Source of the DNA: Amanita rubescens
Taxonomy: Eukaryota; Basidiomycota; Agaricomycetes; Agaricales; Amanitaceae
NCBI GenBank assembly: GCA_015039365.1
Contig: WION01000044.1
Location: 212,714-276,713, forward strand
DNA: 64,000 nt
Reading direction: 5' to 3'
Part shown: positions 22,725 through 33,875 of the stretch, piece after piece
Layout of the letters: each line of letters begins with the position of its first letter
How positions within the stretch are numbered: the first letter of the stretch is position 1
Translations under genes and position numbers: made by a program
Notes under the pieces: model-generated
Database searches by the model: none
The model's input: only the letters and a program-made list of their open reading frames with translations
Told to the model about the DNA's origin: nothing

Positions 22725-23400
22725 AATTTCCATGCTGCCATTCATTGAGGTGGTATTGTTCACCATGATATGGAACCAATAACTCTTTGGTAAGTGCGAA
22801 CCCTGCATCTGCAAGGTAAAATTTCCCAGGAGGAATGTGGAAGTCATGAAAGTGGGTGTCATTATAGATAGCTGCATCAGCAGCAGATCCCTCCCAACCA
22901 CTGAGTACATAGAGGAAGTGCATATTGAAGGAGCAAGCCATGAGGCAATTCTGAGAAAGAAAGCCTTTGTGATTGCGACTTGTTGCTTGATCGGCCGCAG
23001 ATGGGACACAGTTGATGTGAGTGCCATCAATGGCACCTATCACATTGGAGAAATAGGGATAAAATTTGGGGTTGGAGGCTATCTCAGGAGGAGTTGGGTC
23101 ATATTGTGCTTTGGAAGACTGACATATTTTGTATAGAATGGCACAGAAAATGCTGCTAAGCTGCATACAAATTAGATTAGAATCCTCTGCAAGAAGCATA
23201 ATAAACATACTTTGATATTGTCCCATTTGAGCATTGGAAATGCTTGCCAACATGTTGAATAGATAGGCCAGGCTGCTGACACAGGTGTGCAAAAAGATGG
23301 CAAGCTGCTCTGGCAGCTTGATGTGCTTTGAATCTTTAAGCCCCAGCTTCTGTAATGTACTGAGGAGTGCCTTGAAAATAGGGAGAGTAACACCAAGTGT
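22725..23400 (-). pseudogene. Harbinger-type DDE transposase (copy 2), truncated
   Basis: Minus-strand translation shows VIGAIDGTHINCVPSA (first Asp), RNHKGFLSQNCLMACSF, GWEGSAADAAIYNDTH, YLADAGFALTKELLVPYHGE (second Asp) and HLNEWQHGN, then stops at the LTR. The catalytic Glu region is missing. It differs clearly from copy 1, so it is a separate lineage. Upstream sequence is frameshifted. Confidence 0.8.
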
Positions 23401-23420
23401 GGTTTTGATACAACCTGGAC

Positions 23421-25884
23421 AGTACTTTACACTCCCCCCCCAGTCCGATTAGACTCCGACAGACTCCTAGGACTCCTATAGGACTCCTATAGGACTCTGA
23501 TCACTTTCTGATAAAATGTAAAAAAAGGTAAAATGGTAGGAAACATGTTTGGCTTTGTTTGTTTATGTTTGTTTATATTAGGCATCTTAACTTGCAAAAG
23601 AAATCCAAAATCCTTAAAAATAGGGAACCATGTTTGGTATTGTTTATTTATGTTTATTTATATTAGGTATCTTTAACTTGCAGAATAAATTCAAAAAAAT
23701 ACTGAAAAAATGCGGAAAATCCATGTGATCCAGGTTATATAAGAATTATAAAACCAAACAATGGCAAACTTGACATATTTGCAAAATACTTTTCAGATGC
23801 AAGTGTGATCTTGAAAAATGCACACAAGGTCATGCAAGAATTAGGACACAAATCTGAGCCAAATTCTAGGTAAATGTAAAGGAATGTATCACCACTCCAT
23901 GTGACCACCTGCAAAGCCATAGTTGAACCCAACACAATTTGGGTGTGTCTGGCTGGTGATGATGAGTCAATGTAGTATGTGTGATCAGTTAGAAAGGGCT
24001 GGCAGTGGTGAAAGTCAGTTTCAGTAATGTGACTTGAGTGGTGAGTAGCTGCTGAGGTCAAGGACATTGGCAACATGCACATGGCAGTGGCTGCTGGAGG
24101 TGCAGTGCAGAGTGCCAGTTGAAGTGATGATCTAGTTTTAGTTCCACAATCCCACATGTTTGTTGCCAGCAACAACCAATGACTCACCACCAATCACCTA
24201 TGATTGTCAATTTGTCATAGGTATGTAAATATGAGGGATTTGTGATTATGTATGTATTGAAGTCAAGGGGTGAAAGCAGGTGGAGATGAGTTCTTGGTTA
24301 TTTGGTCGGATGGTATGGCACAGTGAGCTGTGGTTGTTAGAAGCATATTAATAATTGTCTGACTGTCTGACTATCTGACAGGCACTGACAGATGCTAACA
24401 CACTAATTGTCTGGTTGTCTGACTATCTAATAGGCACTGACAGATGCTGACACACAGATTATCTGACTGTCTGACAGACAGTGTTTCATAAGTTGTCTGA
24501 CTTGTCTTCAGACTATCTAACCATCTGAGCAGTGAGAGACACTTAAGCATCAGATAACATCAGACAAGTCTGTGATCAGACTTTTGCTGTGTTAGCTGAT
24601 GTACTAAGCTTCCACACTAGAAGCATACGGTGGCAAAGTTAACTCAGCAATGGTTAACTCAAATACTAAGAGAACAGTGATGATAGAAATTGAACAGAGT
24701 GTGGACAATGATAGATAATTTGATGATGAGTAAGTAGAGATACATAAGTGGGTCTGTCACTTCCAAAACTAATCAGGCATGCATAATGTGGGAGTCAATA
24801 CTATTAGTAACAGAATGGTGGCTCAGTGACATGTAATAGGCTAGTATCAACTTCAAGTTCCAATCACAGTGGCAGTGACATCTGGCACCTGTGACCTGCC
24901 ACACTGAGTGCCCTACTATGGATCATTATCAGCTACCTCCAATCACAGGTACTATTAGTAATTTGAAGTTAAGTACAGTGCCTAGGCCAATATCAGTCAG
25001 TCTCACCTTTACTAGTACTATAACTTTATGGTTGTCCATGCTCTGTTCCAGAATTGCCTCAAACCTAAGACTATGATATTCTATTGTTTTACCTAATATG
25101 TTTGAAGTTTCTCTGACCCCACACCCCCAGTGGTTCAATTGTCTTATCAACATAACCAGGGGCCCTTGTACAAAGTCACAAGATGTTTTGGCAACCTATC
25201 AATTTTCTCTCCATTATATCTGAAGAATAAATTACAAATATCTTGGGTTTGGCTCTGTTCTAGAGCATGATTCTTGCACCATCTTGATCACATGATTTTT
25301 CCAGATTTTTCAAGATTTTTAGCAGCCTTTCAATTTTTCAACATGAAGTGTTTAAAACAGTATTTTGCAAATATCTTGAGTTTGGCATTGTTTGGCATGT
25401 TAATTTCCACACTAATCTGATCGCATGATTTTTCCAGATTTTTCAAGATTTTTGGCAGCCATTCAATTTTTTAACATGAAGCGTTTAAAACAGTATTTTG
25501 CAAATAACTTGAGTTTGGCATTGTTTGGCATGTTCATTTACACACTAATCTGATTACATGATTTTTCTGCATTTTTCACATTTTTTTTTCCAAATTTTCC
25601 CACGGTCACACAGTACTCTTGGCAAATGGTAGTATTACAAATGAGACTACAAAGACTACATTAAAAAGCGCAGAATTGTCGGAGTCCTATAGGAATAGTC
25701 CTATTAGAGTCCTATGTCCTATTCGAGTCCGTCGGAAGGCTTCCTATTCATCCGATACCAGTCCGATTGAAAAATGTAGTGTTAAAAAATTTGTAATGTT
25801 AATGTAATCTTATTTGTAATAAATTCCGATGTGACTCCTATAGGACTCCTTGGACTCCGATCGGAATAGGGGGGGGACAGTAAA
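23421..25884. repeat. Non-coding element X1 with GGACTCCTATAGG subterminal motifs
   Basis: Both ends carry a C8/G8 run (CCCCCCCC near 23,434 and GGGGGGG near 25,872) followed inward by repeated GGACTCCTATAGG/GAGTCC motifs, an arrangement seen in hAT-like elements. The interior shares patches with 48,911-50,286 (for example TTTGCAAATATCTTGAGTTTGGC), so it is a family. The region 24,340-24,560 is a run of CTGACTATCTGACAGG-type repeats. No transposase was found. Ends are approximate and no target duplication was seen. Confidence 0.55.
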
Positions 25885-26099
25885 GACCTCGAATTTTCTG
25901 GTATTTTTTGTGGGTTTGCTGATGTTGGTTACTAACTACTGTGGCATAATATATCCAAATAATCTCCTGCATTGCTGCTCTTCCCCTTAGATGGCTATGC
26001 CATGATATTGAGGATGAGAAGCAGTTAGGCAACTTCAAGCCTCTCTGGGACAAGGATGAGAAGCTTAGAATCTTATTGTATCTCTTTTCAATTGGATTC
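25885..26099. other. Spacer between X1 and the palindrome
   Basis: Nothing recognised. Confidence 0.4.
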
Positions 26100-28492
26100 C
26101 ACCTGATCAGCCCGACAAAAAACTTTAATTAGACAGGGACGTCACATGCCCCTCCTTCTCCATTAAAGGGGGTTTTTTGGCTAATAGGGCTTTCATGAAT
26201 AAATGTACATGATAAAAGACATAAAATTGTGCCAAGTCCACTTTCCCACATCTAAAAATGAACTCATTACCATTTCTGGAAGGTGGGGGGATGTTTGTAC
26301 ATGTTATGACATGAGAATTTGATCACAAGTTAGGGACAAGGGCATAATTGCCTTTTTTGGTAAGATAGTCAGATTTCCAAATAAGGAAAGCAATTTAGGA
26401 TACCATTTTTGGAAGGTTGTCAAGGTGTTTGTACACATTTGTACATGCTTTGACGCAACAAAGTATAATTTCCTTATTTGGAAAGTGAGAAGTAGATGCC
26501 AAATAAGACAAAATAATTGATTTCAGGGTCGAATTTCCTAAAAAGGAAATGATTACGTAATTTCAGGGTCAATCAATTGTGTAGCCTTGGTCAGTGGCTT
26601 TCTAAATGTGGTTGTATGACATTATTTGGTGATGATTTCATTGAGATATTCACTGATTGATTTTCAGGGTCAAATTTCCTGAAAAGGAAATGAGTAATGT
26701 AATGTGTGCTTTAGGATCCAGTGGCGGATTTCCAAAAAAGGAAAGAGCGCACTTCGGCCTTGCCATTTTGGGAAATATCTGCTCACTGTTGCTGGTGATG
26801 AGCAGCAAGAAAATGCAATATCTCCCTTAATACTGGATATTTTTGTGGCGCTTTTTTTGGAACATATTCCTTATATGTATATGCACCTATCCACCATGTT
26901 AGAATGCAAAAATTGCAAGTGGTTTTGTCAGAATGCAACATGTCTTGCTCACTGTTGTCAACAGTGAGGAGCAACAAATGACAATATCTCCATCAATACT
27001 GGTTATTTCTGTGGCGCTTTTTTTGGTATGTCCCTATTAGGCATATAGGAAGGTATTTGGCATGTCAGAATGCATATAGTATGTACCAATCAGCCACAAA
27101 TAAAATTGGTGTGCTCACTGTCTGCCATGATGAGCAGCCATATCTCCACCAAAACAAGATCTCTTTGTGGCGCTGTTTTGGATTTTGATTTCTTATGATA
27201 ACAGAGTGTCATTCAGGGTGTCTGGAAGGAGATTGCCCTGCTGATTAATGTGTAACTTTGAGTTTCATGATAAAAGTCTGAACATGATACAGAAAGAGTG
27301 GCTGATAAGTAGACATGTCAAGAGAAATGGGACATTCCACTTGATCTTGCCTAGGGATCCTTTGTTGAGACCCTCCCAATGTTTATCTTTGTTATGTGTG
27401 ATCCCAAATCAAAAAAAGCGCCACAGAAAGATCTTGTTTTGGTGGAGATATGGCTGCTCATCATGGCAGACAGTGAGCACACCAATTTTATTTGTGACAT
27501 GATTGGTGCATACTATATGCATTCTGACATGCCAAATACCTTCCTATATGCCTAATAGGGACATACCAAAAAAAGCGCCACAGAAATAACCAGTATTGAT
27601 GGAGATATTGTCATTTGTTGCTCCTCACTGTTGACAACAGTGAGCAAGACATGTTGCATTCTGACAAAACCACTTGCAATTTTTGCATTCTAACATGGTG
27701 GATAGGTGCATATACATATAAGGAATATGTTCCAAAAAAAGCGCCACAAAAATATCCAGTATTAAGGGAGATATTGCATTTTCTTGCTGCTCATCACCAG
27801 CAACAGTGAGCAGATATTTCCCAAAATGGCAAGGCCGAAGTGCGCTCTTTCCTTTTTTGGAAATCCGCCACTGGATCCTAAAGCACACATTACATTACTC
27901 ATTTCCTTTTCAGGAAATTTGACCCTGAAAATCAATCAGTGAATATCTCAATGAAATCATCACCAAATAATGTCATACAACCACATTTAGAAAGCCACTG
28001 ACCAAGGCTACACAATTGATTGACCCTGAAATTACGTAATCATTTCCTTTTTAGGAAATTCGACCCTGAAATCAATTATTTTGTCTTATTTGGCATCTAC
28101 TTCTCACTTTCCAAATAAGGAAATTATACTTTGTTGCGTCAAAGCATGTACAAATGTGTACAAACACCTTGACAACCTTCCAAAAATGGTATCCTAAATT
28201 GCTTTCCTTATTTGGAAATCTGACTATCTTACCAAAAAAGGCAATTATGCCCTTGTCCCTAACTTGTGATCAAATTCTCATGTCATAACATGTACAAACA
28301 TCCCCCCACCTTCCAGAAATGGTAATGAGTTCATTTTTAGATGTGGGAAAGTGGACTTGGCACAATTTTATGTCTTTTATCATGTACATTTATTCATGAA
28401 AGCCCTATTAGCCAAAAAACCCCCTTTAATGGAGAAGGAGGGGCATGTGACGTCCCTGTCTAATTAAAGTTTTTTGTCGGGCTGATCAGGTG
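26100..28492. repeat. Giant inverted repeat (palindrome), arms about 1.05 kb, spacer about 0.2 kb
   Basis: The left arm (26,100 to about 27,180) is the reverse complement of the right arm (about 27,410 to 28,492). Paired positions sum to 54,592 over the outer kilobase, so there is no net indel there. The pair of 87-codon frames at 26,704-26,967 (+) and 27,625-27,888 (-) encode identical peptides. The innermost 100 bases are diverged and the central 220 bases are unique. Outer ends read CACCTGATCAGCCCGAC. No transposase or target duplication was seen. A transcript through it would fold into a long hairpin. Confidence 0.93.
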
Positions 28493-28493
28493 C

Positions 28494-28645
28494 ACAAAAG
28501 TATTCAGTATTAAGGGAGATACTGCCATTTCTTGCTGCTCATCACCACTGACAGTGAGCAGATATTTCCCAAAATGGCAAGGCTGAAGGGCACTATTTCT
28601 ATTTTAGGAAATGTGCCACTGGACCCTAAAGCACACATTATTGTG
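28494..28645. repeat. Diverged partial copy of the palindrome arm
   Basis: Resembles the right arm at about 27,750-27,895 (AGTATTAAGGGAGATA, TTTCCCAAAATGGCAAGG, CCTAAAGCACACATTA) at visibly lower identity. It lies directly outside the palindrome's right end in the same orientation as the right arm. Confidence 0.85.
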
Positions 28646-29107
28646 TTTTGCACATGACGTTGTGGTCACATAGTCACACATATGTTTTCTGCATCCAGGC
28701 TTTGAAAAATTATAACAAATCAACCACTTATCCATTCACTTCACCGTTGTATTTCTGAGATGTTAGGGTTATTAGCTAGGTGTTGGTCAAGTTTTTAGGC
28801 CGAAAAACTTAGTTCGGATAATACGTGTATGCTGGCAGTGTTATAAATTTCAAATTGAAATTCCTACAAGTGTAAAAAGAGGCAGATGTTAGTGAATGGA
28901 CTATAGAACCTCTACTTAGTAAGTCTGCAATATCTCAAGGGTGCACATGGCATTGAGAACCCATGAATGTGTGGCAATGAACAATTTTTATTCGAGCTAT
29001 CTACGAGTAACTAGTGGTGGTAACTATGCTATACTACGAATTGACGACGTGTCATATGGGTCATGATATGGGTCATACAGGTCATAACAAAGAGGTAGTC
29101 CATGTTC
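28646..29107. other. No gene recognised; 3' flank of the next gene
   Basis: AT-rich, with no repeat or coding motif. Confidence 0.4.
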
Positions 29108-30973
29108 CTAATTACTATCATTCAAATTCAACTTGCCAGCCTTGACGAGGCTGACATCAATCTCGGCATACCTCAAGATTAGATCTGCCATTCCTTTCCT
29201 TATTCCTAACCACCCAGAGAGTTTCTCGATGTTGATGCATGGACCTACAAGTTGGTCAATGGTGACAAAGCCCTCACCATCAAAAACTGCTGCATATCTG
29301 CTGAGATCCTGACCTCCTCGACAGGTGTGTTGATCACAGTAGCTAAGCCATTTTGTGTGATCAACGGATAATCAAGGTTGGCTGCTTCAACGTCTACAGG
29401 CTGTGGCGGGCCGGCGTTTGTCTGCATAGCAAGCCAGTCACTGGTGGGAGGTACGGGCATTGAGTATGCTTGCATGGGGTATGGAAATGGTGCTGGTGGC
29501 AGTGAGCTGTAGTACAGGTGGTAGTAATTCATTCCCATCCCAATTGATGGAACATTGGAGGCTGGAGGCTGGAGTTTGGCAGGTGCCCTTGTGCATGGTC
29601 CATTTTGATGTGCATTAACCTCAGGCGGCATTTTGGATACATAATACTTGTCTGGGTGTTGTGTCTACTGAATGCATGAGCGACAAATCTCTGAGATGCT
29701 GAGAAATAGGAATACGCACAGCCATGTTTGCCCACAAGTTCAAATTACTCTCGGTAACTGGGTAGCAAATCCCATGTTCGTCCTTCCAGAAAATGGCCTT
29801 CTTGTCAGGGTGACTGTGTGTCTTGCAGGAATGGAGTTCTATGATTGTTTCCTGGTTCTTACAGCACATAACAAAGTTGGTGTCAGGCACTCCACCGAGT
29901 GAAGGCTCTGAAGGCCCTGGAGACTTGGTGGAGTTTGGCAATCTCTTAGATTTCTGCCCAGAAGTGTTCTATCAATGTGCAATCAAATTAGTAACAAATG
30001 TATGCCAAAATCCACATTCCTCACCTTTCCAGCAATTCCGCCCATCTGGGAAGCTTTGGGGGCATGCTTATTGAATAGATTGACAACTACCTTCTTTGCA
30101 TTGCCTCACCGCAGCCTTATAAAATTGAGCAACATGTCCAATTGTCATTGAGATGTAAGATTGGCAGGCAAAGCACCTTTTTGCTCAGTGCTGAGCTGGT
30201 ATTGAATGCAAAGTTTTGATGAATGTACATTGAATGTTACGGATAGGAGTTCTTGCAATTCAGGCCATGGCATCAATGACTTTATGATTTCAGGAATACA
30301 CGTGCCATTCACAGTGTCGTTGACTCAAATATTGATGTCAAAGATGGGGGGTCTCTATCAAGGATATGCATTAGAACTAGTAGTTGCTCATGATTGCTCA
30401 AACGTGACTCACCATCATTGTCGTTGTCATCAATATCATCAGCTGCCTTCTTTCGTGAAGCTTTGGACTTCTTTGAGACACATGTGGACTGTGGTTTAGT
30501 TTTCGCCTTCCGCACCATGGGCAAAAGATCATCAGAATCCATGTTGTCCTCAATTTCAACCGAATCACTGGTTCCTTCTCCATCATCTTCATCGATGCCA
30601 GCACCATCACTATCGATGATATGCTGAAACACAGTTTCAACAGGGGCCAGTCCGTTGTGCCTTCCAAGTTCTGATGCATCTGATGCATAACCTGAATGGA
30701 ACTTGGAGTGGTGATATCCGTCAAGTGAGAACTGCGCCGTAACGGGATGACTGCAGCATGTACAGATGGCCTTGCTGCCACAGACTCTTGCTTCCAAGGA
30801 CAACCTCTACCCCTTTTTGGAATGGAAAGGGAGTCGGGTGCATCTGGAACACCAGCAGATGGTGCAACAGGCTGGAAATCAGGTGTGGCAGGAGTAATAG
30901 ACAAGGCAGCTAACTGCTGCTGCTGCTTCAGTTTTGCTGCCTCTGTACGCTTCTTAACTGCACCACATCCCAT
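29108..30973 (-). CDS. Second member of the passenger-gene family (no Zn cluster seen)
   Basis: Ends at the TAG at 29,108-29,110. The last exon has a Pro/Tyr-rich region and a C-terminal helical segment (SGWLGIRKGMADLILRYAE) that parallels the C terminus at 6504-6700. An upstream exon (about 29,780-29,870) has ELHSCKTHSHPDKKAIFW, then NLNLWANMAV, matching the CxxH block of the gene at 6504-8711. Further upstream, PKRGRGCPWK resembles an AT-hook and is followed by an acidic region (about 30,400-30,560). Exon borders and the start are uncertain, and two overlapping frames at 30,300-30,970 suggest a frameshift or unrecognised introns. Function is unknown. It lies outside any inverted repeat I can see. 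Confidence 0.5.
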
Positions 30974-31582
30974 GTATGTGCCAGCATAAGCCTGAGGAAT
31001 AGAATGGGGTGAGCCATTGGGTGTGTAGACAGCAAGGGAGATATAACATGGGTGCTGGTACTCACGGGAATGCTGCTCATAGATGACCCTAGCCTTGTAC
31101 AGCGCTCAATCAGTGACATATTGAACTCTTGAATGCAAATGTGTAATCCTCATGCATTCGTGTCTTCCGAGCCTTTGACTGAATGTGCACAGCCAACAAT
31201 AATTTCTGTGTATCAGGGTATCTAGAGAGTATCAAATTGCATAATCAATTGTGCAAGGGTGGTGCATCACTCACAATGGTTTTCAAGTGTCTTGAGGATG
31301 ACAATAGCCATGGATGAATCACAATTGATCTTGGAGATCGATGAGAGGCAGTGATAATGTCACATCATTGTGACTATCTCACTTATCTGATCTCTGCATC
31401 ATGACCGACCGGCTGTGTGCTACAGAACTGTGGCCCAGGGATCAATGTAAGTGACCAATCTATCCCTGTTGAATGTGTAAACTTGCCTGCACAATGTGTA
31501 CAGGAGTGGTGCTCACCCAAAGAAATCTGCCCCTACCACCTTCCAACAATGTCCATATTCTCAAATTTTGCTGTGCCATCAT
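30974..31582. other. Upstream region of the family gene; nothing assigned
   Basis: May hold further 5' exons of the minus-strand gene. No motif recognised. Confidence 0.35.
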
Positions 31583-31775
31583 TAGTGTTTAAAAGTCTGG
31601 TCTGGTCCAGTCTTTTGCATCATTTTTGGTGCAACTGGACCTGGACCGGTCTTTTTAATTTTGCTATTTCAGGCAACCGGACCAAAACTGGTATGGACTG
31701 GTTGCCAACGGTTGTGAGTGAAATGGCAACCGGTTCAGGACCAGTCTTTATTCGGACTGGTCCAGAACTGGTGGT
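31583..31775. repeat. hAT-like end with GGTCCAGT subterminal motifs, truncated by a Gypsy LTR
   Basis: Starts TAGTGTTTAAAAGTCTGG and then carries repeated TGGTCCAG/CTGGACC/CCGGACC motifs in both orientations. The start resembles the end of the element at 51,278 (TAGTGTTTACAGGTC). It stops at the LTR at 31,776. Similar motifs resume at 48,041-48,100, beyond the Gypsy element, suggesting that the retrotransposon landed inside it. No 8-base duplication was found. Confidence 0.6.
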
Positions 31776-32229
31776 TGTTACGAACTCATTAATCTCAACC
31801 TAAGTTGCAATAGCAACTTTAGTCACAATTACAAATCTAAGTCAAACATTGATTAAGATCACAAGTTCAATACTAAGTTAAGTCGTTAACTTAATATCTG
31901 AGGACGATTGTGGTTGACGAGTAAAGAGTAAGGTTATATTGCCAGACGACAATAAACAGCTAAGTCGAACTTAGGGTTCGACTCTAAAGTACAGGTGGTC
32001 TTTATACTAGCAAGTACAATGAGACGTACTAATTAGTGTATAAGCGTAAGTATGAAAGTAAGTATAAGGATGGCATCATATGTGGAACAAAGAATGGTAT
32101 CGATAAGTGAACGAGTTAGTCCATATGAATCAAGCATAAAGGGGATGACGAGTAAGGTAGGCATAAAGAAATAAACATGTCCGACATGTCATGTAAGCAT
32201 AATGCGGGAGTCTGTACCATGTTGTAACA
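31776..32229 (-). repeat. Gypsy 3' LTR, 454 bases
   Basis: Ends are TGTTACGAACTC and TGTTGTAACA. The inner flank CTAGCTCTCCCCTACG reads on the minus strand as a polypurine tract right before the LTR, so this is the 3' LTR. The flanks GTGGT and CTAGC differ, as expected for one LTR of a longer element. A diverged relative lies at 48,237-48,701. Confidence 0.88.
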
Positions 32230-32249
32230 CTAGCTCTCCCCTACGTTGT

Positions 32250-33257
32250 TGACCGCAACAACAGAACATTCAGGTGTTCATGTTGTGCTCGGCATTGTCA
32301 TTGTAGTTGTAGCCATAATCGCCATAGTCGTAGCAGGCGTCGTCATCAGCTCCATCGCACTGTCATCTGTTGACGCATCGCTGACACTGTGACATGTGAT
32401 GCGCCTTCTTCTTTCCCTTCTTCTTCAGCTGGCGAGGGCGGCGGCGAGTGGTAGCTGAGGTAGTTCAAGGATGTCCTTGCATCTGAGTGGAAGGACCGGG
32501 TGTTGGATTGCGTTGGCGCATGGGAGCGCGTGTAGATATAGTAGGCAGAGGAGGAATTGCAATAGCAAGATGATGATCCTCAGAGGCATGCTTGCCTCGG
32601 CAGTGAATGCAGTGGTTGTAGCAGTGGGGGCGCTGGTTGGTGGCATTAGTCATACTGCAGGTCGTAGGTCGTTGAGGAGGCGAAGGGTCATTTCGTCGAG
32701 TAGTGGGGACAGGAATATTCCAGACTCCATGGCGAATAATGGTGGTGGTGGGGGATGGTGCGGATCAATGAGGAGGAGGAGTCTTCTTATCTCGTTTTGG
32801 TTCTTCCATAACGGGATCGCTTGTTGTACAGATTCGGCGATGAAGATCGAGATCACTGATCGCATTATTGATCTGCAAAATGTGGTCGCTAGTGAGTTGA
32901 TGCAGGGGAACTCCATCTGCAAATTCGTTTGTAGTCCATTCTGTGTCTCCTTGGATACTGGACAGGAGGTCTCAGATCTTTCCGGTGAGGCACCAGATTT
33001 CTCTTGATTTACAATCTGTCTCCATAATGCATCTAGTTGCTCAGTGTCGGTCGGGAGTGGCTTCGGTAGCACAAAACCAATGGTTGATGAGGATGCAGTT
33101 ATTTTTGTCTCGAGGCTGTATCTTTATTCCAAACCTTTGGTCCTTGATGCTTTCTATAGCAAGGATGATATAGTGCTCGATGTTGGCTGTGAGAAGTCAT
33201 TGTAATAGATCTATCGCCAGTTGATCTAGATTTCCTCCTTTTGGGTGGACATCTTCC
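32250..33257 (-). pseudogene. Gypsy extra 3' ORF, distal half
   Basis: Minus-strand frames continue the ORF that starts at 43,941, across the Copia-1 insertion. Past the joint the frame reads on for about 20 codons to a TGA, then resumes (LLTANIEHYIILAIESIKDQ). A further frame (32,650-33,072) covers LWRQIVNQEKSGA and IRRLLLLIDPHHP. The C-terminal part has a Lys-rich patch and an acidic Tyr/Asp-rich tail near 32,270-32,350. No transmembrane segment typical of an envelope protein is evident. Function unknown. Confidence 0.6.
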
Positions 33258-33844
33258 TGACGAAGTTGGTTTCTCCCGTCATGGAGACCAACGCAGCAGC
33301 GCAGCGCATGTGACTGAGTAAGGAACCGACTTACTGTGAAGGTAGGAGTGTGTGGGGGACTTTATAGGAGCTAGAGGCTCAACTATAAGATGTGGAGATG
33401 AGAGTAAGAAGTTAGGAGGATACGACAAATTGTCCCTCCTTATATATTGTCTGAGATACAAATAAGTGTAAACTATGTTATCTATGGACCTTATCCTATT
33501 GGATGATAAGGTGTGTATTGTATTACACAGCTATCGTCATATTGACTCATCATATGACAATATGTGAGTCATAACGTATCATATGATCTATTCCTAGTCA
33601 TAATGATTGACAGAAATTATAGGGTTCTGTCATATCTGACATATTGCTGTATGACAGATATTATAGAGTTCATTCTTGACAGATTGCTGTAGAATGACGA
33701 TATTTATATCTACTTTAATCTATACTAATGGAGATAGATAAGATCATACTATCTTATCTTCAGATAAGATAAGATAATCTGATAAGATAAGAAATATCTA
33801 CAATATATTATCATTATAATATATGGTTTTATATATTTTTATCA
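33258..33844 (-). repeat. Copia-1 3' LTR, 587 bases
   Basis: On the minus strand it starts TGATAAAAATATA and ends ACTTCGTCA. It contains AT-rich palindromic sequence (CTTATCTTCAGATAAG, near 33,755). The polypurine tract lies directly inside it (33,845-33,855). Confidence 0.95.
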
Positions 33845-33875
33845 CACCCCTTCGCTAAGTACATAGGTACTTAAC

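Noticed and set aside
26704..27888. Pair of identical 87-codon ORFs as a duplicated gene
   Set aside because: They are mirror images caused by the palindrome, and the antisense frame is equally open. No coding signature beyond length.
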